Positions 7,144 through 17,700 of a stretch of 64,000 bases of DNA are shown piece by piece (position 1 is the stretch's first letter; every line of letters starts with the position of its first letter). The position numbers and the translations under genes were made by a program. Under the pieces are notes generated by a model. It made no database searches. It worked only from the letters and a program-made list of their open reading frames with translations, and was not told where the DNA came from. The DNA is from CAWINX01 sp963702055 (GTDB taxonomy: Bacteria; Actinomycetota; Thermoleophilia; Solirubrobacterales; 70-9). The stretch spans positions 992,001 to 1,056,000 of the forward strand of contig OY969702.1 in NCBI GenBank assembly GCA_963702055.1, written 5' to 3'.

Positions 7144-10100
7144 CTGTGGCCCTTCTTCGCGTGGCGGCGGTGGTGGCGCTTGTGCATCTTGCGGTGCGTC
7201 TTCTTCTTGTGGTGGCCGCACTGGCCGCGCAGCTTGGAGGTGAAGACCGCGCCGCGGTTGTTCTGTCCCAGCGCCTTGACGCTCACCGTCGGCGGCGTCT
7301 TGCAGATGTTCGCCGAGTTGACCAGCAGGCCGCGCCGCCCGCCGTAGAGGGTCATCACGAAGCGATCGAGCGGCTCGTCGGGGAGGTTGGTGAACTTGGT
7401 GAGGATGCCGCCGCTGCCGGAGGGGCCGATCCGCCCGTTGACGACGATGTGCACAGCACCGCTGTAGAGGGAGGCGACCAGGTCGGGGAGCTTTCGTCCC
7501 GGCGCCGAGCGCAGGTAGACGTTGCCGCGCAGGGGGTCGTCGAAGAGCGGCGTGTAGGCGACGGCATGGCCGTAGACGGAGTTGGGCGGGCAACTCTCGG
7601 CATTGAACTCGGCGAGCGTGCAGATCCCGCGGATGTGGTTTTGGGCCAAGAACATCTGGTGGGGGATGACCACCGCCATGTCCTTGAGGTTGGAATCCTT
7701 GGCCCCGCGGGAGGCGAAGGTGGCGCGCAGCTCGGGGTTGGCGTTTCGCTTGGTGCCGCCGCGCAACCTGAGGCCGAGCTGGGGATGGAAGCCGAGGGTG
7801 CGGCAGTTGAGCAGTTGGAAGAACTTGGAGACCGTCGCGGTGGAGTCGTCGGCGGGATTGGAGAAGCTCGCCCCCGAGCCGGTCAGGGTCGAGTCGAGCT
7901 GGGATGCCTCACAGCTGGAGGGGTTGTGGGTGAACTGGGGGCGGTCCATGTAGATGCGGACGTCTCTGAGGTGCAGGGGGATGCCGTCGATTATGTGGGG
8001 GATCGGGTCCGAGGCAGAGGAGTCGATCCGCAGCTGCGCGGTCAGCGGGTCGACCTGGAAGGCGGAGCGGATCACGATCGTGCCGAGGTCGAAGGGGCCT
8101 ACCGTTGCCGCGTTGATCGTGACCAGGCTGAGCGGGGCGCCGTGGTAGGGGCCGGCGAGGTAGATCCGCCCGGGGGCGTAGGTGAGCGCCGGGCCGACTC
8201 CGTAGCCGGTCAGGGTGTGGCCGACCAGGGAGGCGTCAGAGCAGGAGGGGTGCGCCGTTTCGGCGACGCCGGAGTTCCCCCGAGCCGCCGCGATCGCCGC
8301 CTCGGGGCAGAAGGGGATGCCGGCGAGTTTGCCGGTGATCCCCTTCGGCAGGACGAGCGAGTAGGAGGTGATCTCCTGCTCGGTGTCCTGGCGGCTCAGG
8401 TGGACGTAATAGGGGGTGTAGGAGCCTATGTTTGCGTTTACGCCGCCGGCGATCGCTCCGGGGGCAAAGGGCGGCGTGGAGCCGTCGGGGCAGGGGCCGA
8501 AGTCGATCCCGGAGCTGATCGGCGAGAGCGAGTTGACCGTCTTGGCCGGCGCCCCCGCCGCCCAGGGGGTGAGCGTGGTTTTGGTGGTTGCCCAGCCGCA
8601 GGCGGGTGGGCTGGCCAGCGGCGCCCGCTGGCCTGACTTGAAGTTGACCTCCAGGTCGGTGTAGGGGAGCTGGGGGAGGTCGTCGAAGGTGGCGGTGAGG
8701 GTGCCGTCGCCGGGGTCGGGGACCAATTTGCCGGGGACGGTGACCAGGACGCCGCGGTCGGCGGACTTGGCGATCAGGTAGACGGCGAGCAGCGAGTCGT
8801 AGGGGTTCTCGGCTCCCGAGGCGCCGCCGGGCTCGTCGGGCTTGGCCAGGTAGAGGCCGCCGGTGAGCAGGCCGTCGTAGAAGGGGACGCGGATGCTGAA
8901 GTCGCCGATCTTGGCGCCGTTGGGGCAGCCTGCCCCGGGCGGGTTGAAGGCCGTCTCGTTGGCGAGTTGGACCGGGGAGCAGGTCTGCAGGCCGGCGCCG
9001 AGGGAGGGGTTGAGCGTCACCCCTTTGGGCAGCTCGATCACCGCCCTGCGGGTCTGGGCGTGAACGCGCCGGCGGGGGTCGGCGAGGCCGGGGTCATCGT
9101 CGGAGAAACTGAAGGCAAAGCCCGAGGAGGAGGAGGCCTTTTTGACGCTGAGATAGCCCGTAGGGGTGGGATTGAAGGTGAGCGAGGAGCAGCCGGTGAT
9201 CGGGGCCGGGCCCCCGCCGGAGTCGCGGTTGACCGCGCCGGCGCTCTGCTCGCCGGCCTCCTGCCAGGTGCCGACGTCGGCACTGAAGGAGAGCGTGTCG
9301 CGGCACTCGGTGGGCAGGGTGAGGAAGGCCCGCGGGGAGAAGCCGAGCGGTTCCCCGACACTGCATCTGGCCCAGGGAAAGCCCGGCTCTGCTTCGTCGA
9401 GGCAGTCGCCTCGCTCGGTGTTGTGGGAGGCGTCCCAGGGGGCGCCCCAGAGATTCAGCTTCAGCGAGGTGGCCGCCAGGGCCTCGGGAACGTCGGCGGC
9501 CTGAAGGTCGAGGTAGGTGCCCCTTTCGTCGGAGTCGATATGGGCGTCGAAGACGAGCGGCCGGCCGAAGGGAGCGGCGCCGAGGCGAAAGGCGGAGCCG
9601 GGCGCCGGGCCCAGTTCGAAGAGGCCGAAGCGCCGCGTTCCGCCGGCGCCGCTCTGCACCTCGACGGTGCCGACCTGGGTGCGGTCGGGGCAGCTCTCCC
9701 CCGACTGGCTGGATTCATAGGGGGAGCTGCGCGGGGAGCCGAAGTCGGCGTCCGAGCACAGTGTGGCGTTGAAGGCCGGGTTGAGCAGCAATCCCGGCGG
9801 CAGCTCGATGCGGAGGTCGCGCAGGTCGGCCTCCCCGGAACCCTGGTCGAGGCCGACGCCGAACTCGAGCGAATAGGGGTGGGAGCCCGCCCCCGTCGCG
9901 GCGGCACCGCCGTCGGCGTAGGCGGTAGCGTCGAAGCCGGCGGTGCCGGGGAGGAGCCCCTGAGCGGTGGGAGTCGCGGCGAGGCTCGCGCCCTCGCCTC
10001 CGGCACCGTCGTGTGCCCCCGTGGGCTGGGCGGCGCCTGGATCCGTAACCGCGGCCTGGGCGGAGGCGGCCAAACTCATCCTCGCCGCCGCGGCGCGGCG

Positions 10101-11444
10101 GCGCACCTTGTGCTTGCGCGTCTTGTGATGCTTCTTCTTGGCCTTGTGCTTGTGCTTCTTGGCGCGGTGCCCATAGTGGACGTAGTGGGGCTTGGGGTTG
10201 CCGAGGCCCGGGAGCAGGGTGGTCAGGGTCGGGTCGAGCGGGTCGGGGGGCAGCGCCTGGCAGGCGTCGCCCTCGCAGGCGATCCCGCCCGGTGGTGGCG
10301 CGGCTGAGCCGATCGGCACAGGAGGAAAGAGCGTTCCGCCGCCGAGCGGCGCCAGGGGAATCGTCGGCGCCCGCGGAGCCTCGGTGGTCGCCGCTCCGGC
10401 GCCGTAGGCGTAGAGGCCCGCCGCGTGGGTGTTGCCGGAGCTGACGTAGACGCGGCCCGGGTTGACGGCGGAGTTGTCGACTGCGATCCCACTCGGGGCG
10501 CCGTCGACGACGTCACGCTGGAGGTGGCCGAGGTAGGCCCCGCTGGCGTCGAATACGTAAGCCCGCGCCCGCGGCTGCTCAGTATGCGCCGGTTGGGTGT
10601 CGTCCACCACATAGAGCTCGCCGCTTGAGCGGTCGAGGGTGAGCGAGGCGTCGCGCAACGAGGAGAACTCGCCGCCCGGCACCCCGGAGCCGTCGATCAC
10701 AGCGCTCGGATCGGCGGGGAAGTGGCCGGAGTCGGCCGGGTCATAGACCTTGACCGTCTCAGTCGAGGCGTCGGCGACGTAGACCTTCCCCGCCGCCGAG
10801 ACGGCGACGCCGTAGCCGTCGCTCAGGGTGCCGAGGCCGACGTCGAGCTGGTGGGCGCCGCTGGAGTCATAGACCGAGACCCGGTCGCGGTGGGCGACGT
10901 AGAGGTCGCCCGTCCCATCGACCGCAAGCCCGGTCGCCGGGCCGGGGTCGACGGTGCCGACGAGGCTGTAGGGGGTTCCGGTTGTCGGCGGGTCGGCGCC
11001 AGGGGTGGGCGGATAGGCGGCCGGGGAGTAGCGGCGCACGGCGCCGTGGTAGTCGCCGACGTAGAGATCGCCGCCCGGGTCGAGCGCCAGGTAGCAGGGC
11101 CCGGCGTCGGGGTCAGGCAGGGAGAGTTGGGTGAGGTAGCCGCGGTCGCCATAGACGGGAGGGCTCACATAGTCGGCGGAGCCGTCGTAGACGTCGACGC
11201 GGTCGTGGTAGCCGTCGGCGACGTAGAAGCGCCCGCCGGAGTCGACCGCCAGCCCGCAGGGGCCGTTGAGGTAGCCGTTGGGGCCCGGGACGGGCGGCGG
11301 CGTCGCGGGCGGCCGCGGGGTGAAGGCGAAGAGAGGATCCCCGGGTGCAGCGTGGGCCGGAGCCGTGAAGGCCAGAGCTCCCACCAAGGCAAGGAATGCG
11401 AGCCCGAAACTAGCCGAGCGGCAGGGCTTGTCGGCGGAGGGCAA
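7140..11444 (-). CDS. Giant secreted protein: N-terminal NHL-type beta-propeller, Lys/His-rich linker and tail
   Basis: About 1434 residues. I place the start at TTG 11444, 15 bases after the previous stop and behind a GGGGGCAGG site, because it is followed at once by a signal peptide (FGLAFLALVGALAF...AHA). Earlier in-frame codons are the neighbour's Lys/His tail read out of frame. NHL repeats occupy about residues 45-370 (GLAVDSGGRFYVADGYHDRV and similar). A Lys/His-rich linker follows, then long beta-rich modules shared with the next protein (GKLAG...YLAGPYHGAPLSL), and a final Lys/His-rich tail. Function unknown; a cell-surface or matrix role is inferred. Confidence 0.72.
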   Translation of the reverse strand: MPSADKPCRSASFGLAFLALVGALAFTAPAHAAPGDPLFAFTPRPPATPPPVPGPNGYLNGPCGLAVDSGGRFYVADGYHDRVDVYDGSADYVSPPVYGDRGYLTQLSLPDPDAGPCYLALDPGGDLYVGDYHGAVRRYSPAAYPPTPGADPPTTGTPYSLVGTVDPGPATGLAVDGTGDLYVAHRDRVSVYDSSGAHQLDVGLGTLSDGYGVAVSAAGKVYVADASTETVKVYDPADSGHFPADPSAVIDGSGVPGGEFSSLRDASLTLDRSSGELYVVDDTQPAHTEQPRARAYVFDASGAYLGHLQRDVVDGAPSGIAVDNSAVNPGRVYVSSGNTHAAGLYAYGAGAATTEAPRAPTIPLAPLGGGTLFPPVPIGSAAPPPGGIACEGDACQALPPDPLDPTLTTLLPGLGNPKPHYVHYGHRAKKHKHKAKKKHHKTRKHKVRRRAAAARMSLAASAQAAVTDPGAAQPTGAHDGAGGEGASLAATPTAQGLLPGTAGFDATAYADGGAAATGAGSHPYSLEFGVGLDQGSGEADLRDLRIELPPGLLLNPAFNATLCSDADFGSPRSSPYESSQSGESCPDRTQVGTVEVQSGAGGTRRFGLFELGPAPGSAFRLGAAPFGRPLVFDAHIDSDERGTYLDLQAADVPEALAATSLKLNLWGAPWDASHNTERGDCLDEAEPGFPWARCSVGEPLGFSPRAFLTLPTECRDTLSFSADVGTWQEAGEQSAGAVNRDSGGGPAPITGCSSLTFNPTPTGYLSVKKASSSSGFAFSFSDDDPGLADPRRRVHAQTRRAVIELPKGVTLNPSLGAGLQTCSPVQLANETAFNPPGAGCPNGAKIGDFSIRVPFYDGLLTGGLYLAKPDEPGGASGAENPYDSLLAVYLIAKSADRGVLVTVPGKLVPDPGDGTLTATFDDLPQLPYTDLEVNFKSGQRAPLASPPACGWATTKTTLTPWAAGAPAKTVNSLSPISSGIDFGPCPDGSTPPFAPGAIAGGVNANIGSYTPYYVHLSRQDTEQEITSYSLVLPKGITGKLAGIPFCPEAAIAAARGNSGVAETAHPSCSDASLVGHTLTGYGVGPALTYAPGRIYLAGPYHGAPLSLVTINAATVGPFDLGTIVIRSAFQVDPLTAQLRIDSSASDPIPHIIDGIPLHLRDVRIYMDRPQFTHNPSSCEASQLDSTLTGSGASFSNPADDSTATVSKFFQLLNCRTLGFHPQLGLRLRGGTKRNANPELRATFASRGAKDSNLKDMAVVIPHQMFLAQNHIRGICTLAEFNAESCPPNSVYGHAVAYTPLFDDPLRGNVYLRSAPGRKLPDLVASLYSGAVHIVVNGRIGPSGSGGILTKFTNLPDEPLDRFVMTLYGGRRGLLVNSANICKTPPTVSVKALGQNNRGAVFTSKLRGQCGHHKKKTHRKMHKRHHRRHAKKGHR

Positions 11445-11458
11445 TCGGCCTGCCCCCG

Positions 11459-14400
11459 CTACCTCACCGCGCGCTTGTGATGGCGCTTGGCGTGGCGCTT
11501 GTGATGTCTCTTGTGGCGCTTGTGATGACGGTGCTTCTTGTGGTGCTTGGCCTTGCGCTTCTTGTGCTTCGGGCACTTGACCGCGACCTTGGGGTTGCTC
11601 AGCAAGGTCTTGTTGTTGTGGGCGGCAAGCCGCAAACTGGCGACGTCGGGCCCCGCGCAAAGGCTGGAGTTGTTGACCAGCAGGCCCTTGTGGCCGCCGA
11701 CCAAGGAGACGACCGCGCTGGAGAGCGGCGCGTCGGGGATCGTCTCGAAGGTGGTGCGCAGGCGGGCGTTTTGGGTGTCGACTACGCCCACCTGGTCGAT
11801 CTCGATCGGCTGGGAGGGCGGGCCGTGCAGGGCCAAGACGACGTCGGGCAATGGGTTATCGCCGGTGCGCAGATAGACCGGGCCGGTGAGGGCGTAGTCG
11901 ACCAGCGGGCTGGTTGCGGTGGCGGTGCCGATCACCGAGGCGGCCGGGCACTGGCCGGCGGCGAACTGGGGCCTCGTGCAGGGGGCCTGGATGTGGGACT
12001 GGTCTAGCTGGATCTGCTTGGGCAGCACGACCTGGGCGAAGGAGAGGTTGGAGTAGTCGCCCTGGGGGTAGGAGATCGTGGTCTTGAAGGCGGGATGGCC
12101 GTTTCGGTTGGTGCCGCCCTTGAGGCTGAGCTTGAACTTCGGCTTGAAGCCGAGGCGATCGCAATCGGAGAGCTGGTATTTGACCGAGAGCGGCGCGGTC
12201 TGATCGAGCGTGGAGGTGAGCAGGCCGTCGACGGAGGCCGGGTCGCAGGAGGTGCCGGTGAGGGTGAAGTCGGGGCGGTCCATGACCACGTCCACCGAGC
12301 GCACGTCGGTGGGGATGCCCTCAAGCATCTGGGGGATAGGGTCGCTGACCGCGGTGATCTGCGCCGTGGTGGGGTCGATGTAGAGGGGGGTGCGGATCAC
12401 GATCGTGCCGAGGTCGAAGGGACCTGCCACCGCCGGGGTGATCACCGCGAGGCTTACCGGGGCGCCCTTGTAGGGGCCTGCCAGATAGGCGTCGCCTCTG
12501 GCGTAGTAGGGGCTGGGGCCGGCTCCGGTTCCGGCTACCACCTCACCGACATGGGAATCGAGCGGGCAGGAGGGGCTTGCCTGCTCGGCTTTGCCCGACT
12601 TGGAGACGGCGGCGGCGAGCGCTGCGTCTGAGCAAAGCGCGGTGCCGGCGAGCTTGCCGGTCATCCCCGGCGGCAGGGTGACTTTGAAGGCGCCGAAGCG
12701 CTGGGTGCCGTCTTCGCGGCGCAGGTGCAAGACGAAGGGGGTGTAGTGCTTTGAGATCGGGCTGACCGGGCCGGCGTCAAAGGAGGGGGAGTTGGGCTGA
12801 TCTGACTCAGAGGCCGGGCAGCCGGCGCCGTTGATCGTGAAGCTGTCGCTCGGTGAGGCAGCCGGGTTGCCCGACCAGGGGGCGAAGTCGGCATTTGAGG
12901 TGTAGGTGCCGCAGGTCTTCGGGGTGATCAGGGCGGCGTAGGCGCCGGCTTGGAAGTGCAGGTGCAGCTCCGAGAAGGGCAGCTGGGGGTTGTCTTTGAA
13001 GCTGCCGGTGAGCTGGCCGGTTGAGGGGTTGACCTCGATCTTGCCGGGGATCTTGATCAGGACGCCGCGGTCGGGATCGTCGAAGACGATGTAGCCGGCT
13101 AGGAGGGAGTCGAAGGGGTTGTTGTGGGGGGTGGCGAGGTAGACGACGCCCTCGATCGGGTCCGGCAGGGCCGGGGTGCTGACCTCGGCGTCGGCGATCC
13201 TGGATGCGTCGGGGCAGGTGACCGGATCGTCGGTGCCGAGGGAGATCTGCGCCGGGGTGCAGGCGTCGAGGCCGTTGGCGGTGGCGGGGTTGGCGGTGAG
13301 GCCCTCGGGCAAGGCGACGGTGGCGTCTTTGAGCGGCGAGGTGGCGATGCCGCAGTCCACCGGGGGACCCGGGTCACAGCTTTCGTTCTGGGGCAGCTGC
13401 ACGCCGACGTCGAGGCCGCTGGCGGAGTCCGCGGCGTCGGTCGTCGGGGCGACCGAGACGCTCGGGGCGAAGGGCTCCTGCTCGCAGCCGCTCTGGCGGC
13501 CGGGCTGGGTGTAGGTGATGTCGGGGCCATAGACGCCGGGGTTCTGCCAGGAGTCGTAGTCGTGCAGGCGCCAGGTGTTGTCCGCCGTGCACTGGAAGGG
13601 CACGGTGAGGAAGGGCTGGAGGGGATGGTCGGTCGAGCAGGAGTTGGAGGTGTCGCCGGGGGCGGGGGCGCCGCCAAAGCCGCTGGTCACCGAGAAGGCG
13701 CTGCAGCGCTCGGAGTCGTGGGAGGGGTCGGCCGGCACCCCCCAGAGGGTGAGCTTCTGGTCGAAGGGCGGCAGGGTCTCGTTGATGTCCGGAACGGTGG
13801 TGGTGATCGCGTAGAGGTTGGCGGGGTCGAGGGAGGCTTTGATGTGGACCGGGTTGCCGACCACCGAGAGGGCGAGGTCGGTGAGCGTGCCGTAGGAGTG
13901 GGTGAGGTTGAAGACGCCGACGGTGAGGTCGGTGAAGCTCGCTTGAGCCAGCGGGTAGACGTCGAGGTCGACGCGGCCGACCTGGCTGGAGAGCGGGCAG
14001 GCGTTGAGCACGAACTGCGCCTGGGAGCACTCCCCCACCGCGGTCGGGTTGCCGATGAAGCCGGGCGGGGCGTCGACGTGGAGATGGCGGACGTTCTCGT
14101 CGGATTTCTTCGGGTAGGGGTTGACGAAATTGCTGACGCTGGGGTTGTCGACCGAGGTGAAGTCGAAGGGCGTGGTGAGCAGCGGCGGATGGGCGCCCGC
14201 CTGGCGCACCGTGGCGATCTCATCGGCTTTGTAGAAGTCGGGGACGAAGCTCGGGGTGAGGATCCCGAAGCCCGGGTCATCGGCGGAGATCGCGGTCGGC
14301 TCGGCGGCGGTGGCGACGTTGGCCGCGCCGCCGCCGGAGACCTCGGCGGTTGTGATCAGGGTGCCCGAGGCGCCGGGGGCGACGTCGACGCGGAGGGCGA

Positions 14401-14740
14401 GGCGGCGGACATCGAAGTGGCGGGGGACCGGGATGGTGGAGGTGCAAACGACGGTGGTGTCGCCGGGGGAGCCGGGGCAGCTCCAGGTTCCGAGGATGAG
14501 CGAATCGCGGCTGATCCCGGAGGGGAGGTTGACGGTCAAGGTGATCGGCCCCGACGTCGCGGTGTCGCCGACGTTGTCGACCACGAACCAGTACTGGGCG
14601 GTGCCGCCCGGGGGGAAGTTGGTCTGGTTGTGGTGGATGTCGAGGTTCCAGATCGGCGAGGCCGCGGCCGGAGCGGCGCTCGCCGCCGAGGCGAGTGAGC
14701 AAAAGAGCGCGGCGAGCAGGATCAGGTGGCGCGGCTTCAT
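11459..14740 (-). CDS. Giant secreted protein paralogous to the neighbour, with Lys/His-rich C-terminus
   Basis: 1093 residues starting at ATG 14740, chosen because it opens a signal peptide (KPRHLILLAALFCSLASAAS) and overlaps the previous stop by ATGA. The first domain is DUF11-like (FPPGGTAQYWFVVDNVGDT, LTVNLPSGI), followed by two copies of a long beta-rich module with paired cysteines. Stretches such as GPFDLGTIVIRTPLYIDP match the 7140-11444 protein almost residue for residue, so the two are paralogs. The last 40 residues are nearly all Lys, His and Arg. Likely exported and surface-bound; role unknown. Confidence 0.72.
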   Translation of the reverse strand: MKPRHLILLAALFCSLASAASAAPAAASPIWNLDIHHNQTNFPPGGTAQYWFVVDNVGDTATSGPITLTVNLPSGISRDSLILGTWSCPGSPGDTTVVCTSTIPVPRHFDVRRLALRVDVAPGASGTLITTAEVSGGGAANVATAAEPTAISADDPGFGILTPSFVPDFYKADEIATVRQAGAHPPLLTTPFDFTSVDNPSVSNFVNPYPKKSDENVRHLHVDAPPGFIGNPTAVGECSQAQFVLNACPLSSQVGRVDLDVYPLAQASFTDLTVGVFNLTHSYGTLTDLALSVVGNPVHIKASLDPANLYAITTTVPDINETLPPFDQKLTLWGVPADPSHDSERCSAFSVTSGFGGAPAPGDTSNSCSTDHPLQPFLTVPFQCTADNTWRLHDYDSWQNPGVYGPDITYTQPGRQSGCEQEPFAPSVSVAPTTDAADSASGLDVGVQLPQNESCDPGPPVDCGIATSPLKDATVALPEGLTANPATANGLDACTPAQISLGTDDPVTCPDASRIADAEVSTPALPDPIEGVVYLATPHNNPFDSLLAGYIVFDDPDRGVLIKIPGKIEVNPSTGQLTGSFKDNPQLPFSELHLHFQAGAYAALITPKTCGTYTSNADFAPWSGNPAASPSDSFTINGAGCPASESDQPNSPSFDAGPVSPISKHYTPFVLHLRREDGTQRFGAFKVTLPPGMTGKLAGTALCSDAALAAAVSKSGKAEQASPSCPLDSHVGEVVAGTGAGPSPYYARGDAYLAGPYKGAPVSLAVITPAVAGPFDLGTIVIRTPLYIDPTTAQITAVSDPIPQMLEGIPTDVRSVDVVMDRPDFTLTGTSCDPASVDGLLTSTLDQTAPLSVKYQLSDCDRLGFKPKFKLSLKGGTNRNGHPAFKTTISYPQGDYSNLSFAQVVLPKQIQLDQSHIQAPCTRPQFAAGQCPAASVIGTATATSPLVDYALTGPVYLRTGDNPLPDVVLALHGPPSQPIEIDQVGVVDTQNARLRTTFETIPDAPLSSAVVSLVGGHKGLLVNNSSLCAGPDVASLRLAAHNNKTLLSNPKVAVKCPKHKKRKAKHHKKHRHHKRHKRHHKRHAKRHHKRAVR

Positions 14741-17700
14741 CGGTGCGTCCTCCGCTCGGCGTGGGCTCGCTTGTGGTGGCGCTTCTTGTGGTGCTTGTGC
14801 GTGTTGTGCGTGTGGTGCTTCTTTCTCTTGTGCTTGTGGTGCTTGTGCTTGGCGACGCAGCGCACCTTGCCCTTGCGGCGGACCTTGCGCTTGCTCTTCG
14901 GGCAGCGGCGCTTGGGCCAAGTCACCGGCGGGTTGCGGGGGCCCGCGAAGGCGCCGCTGCCGGCGCCGGGCTGGTCGGGGGCGCTGCTTGGCGCCCCCCG
15001 GCAGGCGCCGGAGTTGAGGTCGCAGGGAGGCAGCTCCGGCGGCGGGAAGTCCATGCCGCCGCCGATCCGGGCGTCATAGATGCGGCGGATCGAGTCGAGC
15101 GCATCCTGGGTGTAGCGGGCGGCGGCGTTGAAGACGACGTCGTGCCCGGAGGGGGTGACGTTGTCGACTTTGGGCGTCTCGGCGTCGGCGGTGCCGATCG
15201 GCCAGGTGGTGAGGCCGTCGGAGAGCAGCTGCGGGCGCCCGTCGCGCCACTCGTAGGCGTCGGTGCCCTCGCGCGGGTCCTGGGCGCCGGGGGCGGTGTT
15301 GCCGTCGGCGGCGAGGAGCGGGCTGGGGGTGGTGAAGGCGAAGGTGTCGCCGTCCGCGGAGAGCGAGGTGCCGAAGAGGTGCTGGTTGAGGATGCTCTCG
15401 GGCGCCTCGGCGCGCGGAGCCGAGCCGTCGGGGGGGCAGGAGACGCAGGTGAGGCTGCGGTCGTTGTCGTCATAGAGGTAGTACTGGGCGGTGCCGGCGT
15501 TGGTGGGGGCGCCGGCGCCGAGCGGGTCAAGGCCCGGGTCGTCGGAGCGGAAGGCGAACACGGTGCCGTCGGCGGAGACCTCGGCGCCGGGGTCCTCGAA
15601 GCCGACGTTGCTCCCGTCGCTGGGGCCGACGTAGGCGAGCTCGCCGGAGGCGACGTTGACCCGGTAGATGCCATCGGCGGCGGCGCCGGCCAGCAGCTTG
15701 TGCTGAGAGCGGAAGTAGACGCGCGAGCCGTCGGCGGAGACGGCGACGAAGTGGGTGACTCCGCCGCTGCTCGTGGCCCAGTAGACGTCGGCGTCGAGGC
15801 CGGGGGCGGCGCAGGTGACGCAGGTAAGGGCGCCCGAGGCGAGGTCGTAGCGGTAGACGTCGCCGTTCACGCTCCCGTCGCAGGAGCCGGGAGCGGTGTC
15901 CTCGGAGACCAGCCGGCTCTGGGTCCAAAAGAAGGCGGCATCGGCGCTGGAGCGGATGAAGGAGGCGCCGCAGTCGCTACCGAGCGCCGGGCCGGAGGCG
16001 AGCTTCGTCTCCCCGGCGACCAGGTCGCGGACGTAGAGCGCGGTCGGGCCCGAGCAGCTGTTGCCCTGGGAGGGGAAGAAGGCGTAGCGCCCGTCGGCGG
16101 AGAGCCAGCCGCGGCTCTGGTCGGGGGGGCCGAGCGTGTTGGGGGGGATGCCGCAGGAGGCGACTCCCTCGCCGGGCAGCAAGCCGATCAGGTGCGGGGC
16201 GCCGCTGCCGATCTCATAGAGCTGGGAGGCGCCGAGCGCCGCGCCGGTGAGCGGGTGGGCGGGGTCGAAGGATTTGCCGGCGTAGAGGGCGGTGACGCGG
16301 GAGAGGTCATCGGAGGCGGCGAGGAAGTCCTCGCCGCTGCCGAACTGATCGCCCGTGGCGCTGAACAGCGGGGTCGGGACGCCGTCGGGCGGGGTGTGCC
16401 AGACGTCGCCGTAGTCGATCGCGTTGAAGGTGGCGGCGAGGAAGTCGCTGAGGTCGGGGTTGGCAATGAAGCCCCAGGCGCTGTAGTCGATCTGCTGGCG
16501 GGAGGGCAGGATCCACTTCGACTGCCAGCCCGTGCTGGGGTGCTGGCCCGCCGGGCGCTGGGTGTAGAGCTGGGTCTGGGCGGCGCCCGACTCCGAGATC
16601 GGCGTGCCGCCGAAGATCTGGTAGGTGGCGCGGTCGCCGGCGGGGGCGAGGTTGAAGAGCACGTCGGCGGGGTTGCCCGAGGTGTCGGGGGCGCTGAGCA
16701 GCTCCCAGGCGCGGTCCGATCCGGGCGGGCCGGGGAAATCGCCGTGGGAGAGCGGGGCGTCGGTGGCGCGGGTGGTGAAGGTGCGATCGGCGCCCTGAGC
16801 CGGTGAGCCGGGGGCGCCGTTGTCGGCGACGAGGCGGTAGTGGTAGGTGGTGTTGGGGGCAAGGCCGCTGATCTTCTGGTTGACGATGTGGATCAGGTCG
16901 TCGGAGCCGGCGCTCTGATCGGCGCTGCTCTGCCCGTAGGAGGCGGTGGTGCCGTAGTCGAAGTGGTAGGTGGTGGCGGCGTTGCGCGGGTTGACGCGGC
17001 CGCTGAGGGTGGCGGTGGTGCTCGTGCGCACCTGGGCGCCGGTTGTCTCTGCGTCGGGGGGACAGGCGAGGGTGTCGAAGGTCTGCTCTGAGGGGACGAT
17101 CGGGGCGGTGAATTGCTTGGTGACGACGATGCGGACGTGGTAGGTGGTGTTGGGCGCGAGGCCGCCGGCGGGGGGGTCGAGGGCCGCGTTCAGCGGCTGG
17201 GGGGTGTTCTGGGTGCCGATCGTCACCTCGGGCAGGGCGGTCCAGCTTGTGCCGTCGGGGGAGTACTCGAGGTGGGCGCTTACCTGCGGCGGGCCGTTGG
17301 GGTTGACCGAGCCGTTGACGGTGGCGCTCGTGCAGGTGATGTCGGAGATCGAGTCGAAGCTGGCGGTCGGGACCGGCGCCGGGTCATCGAGGATGTAGAC
17401 GCCGCGGGCGCTCTGGGCGCCGTAGCCGCTGAGGCCGCTGGCGGAGACGTAGAGGCGCCCGTCGGCGGGGTCTAGGCCGAGGCCGCTGGGGCTGCTGAAG
17501 CCGCCGGTGGTGCCGTGGCGGGCGTCGTCGTCGCCGGGCGGCGCGGTGAGCCCGGCCGGGTTGGTGGGGCCGAACTGCTGGACGATGCCCTCGCGCAGGG
17601 CGTAGAGGGTGTCGTCGGCGGGGTCGACGGCGAGACCGTGGGTGACGGCGCTGGCGGCGGTGCTGGGGAGCAGCCCGGGCGAGCCGGGGACGGTGGTGGC

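Noticed and set aside
11445..11660. N-terminal extension of the 7140-11444 protein
   Set aside because: The extra 70 or so residues are Gln/Ala/Pro-rich because they are the neighbour's Lys/His tail read out of frame, and they would bury the signal peptide.
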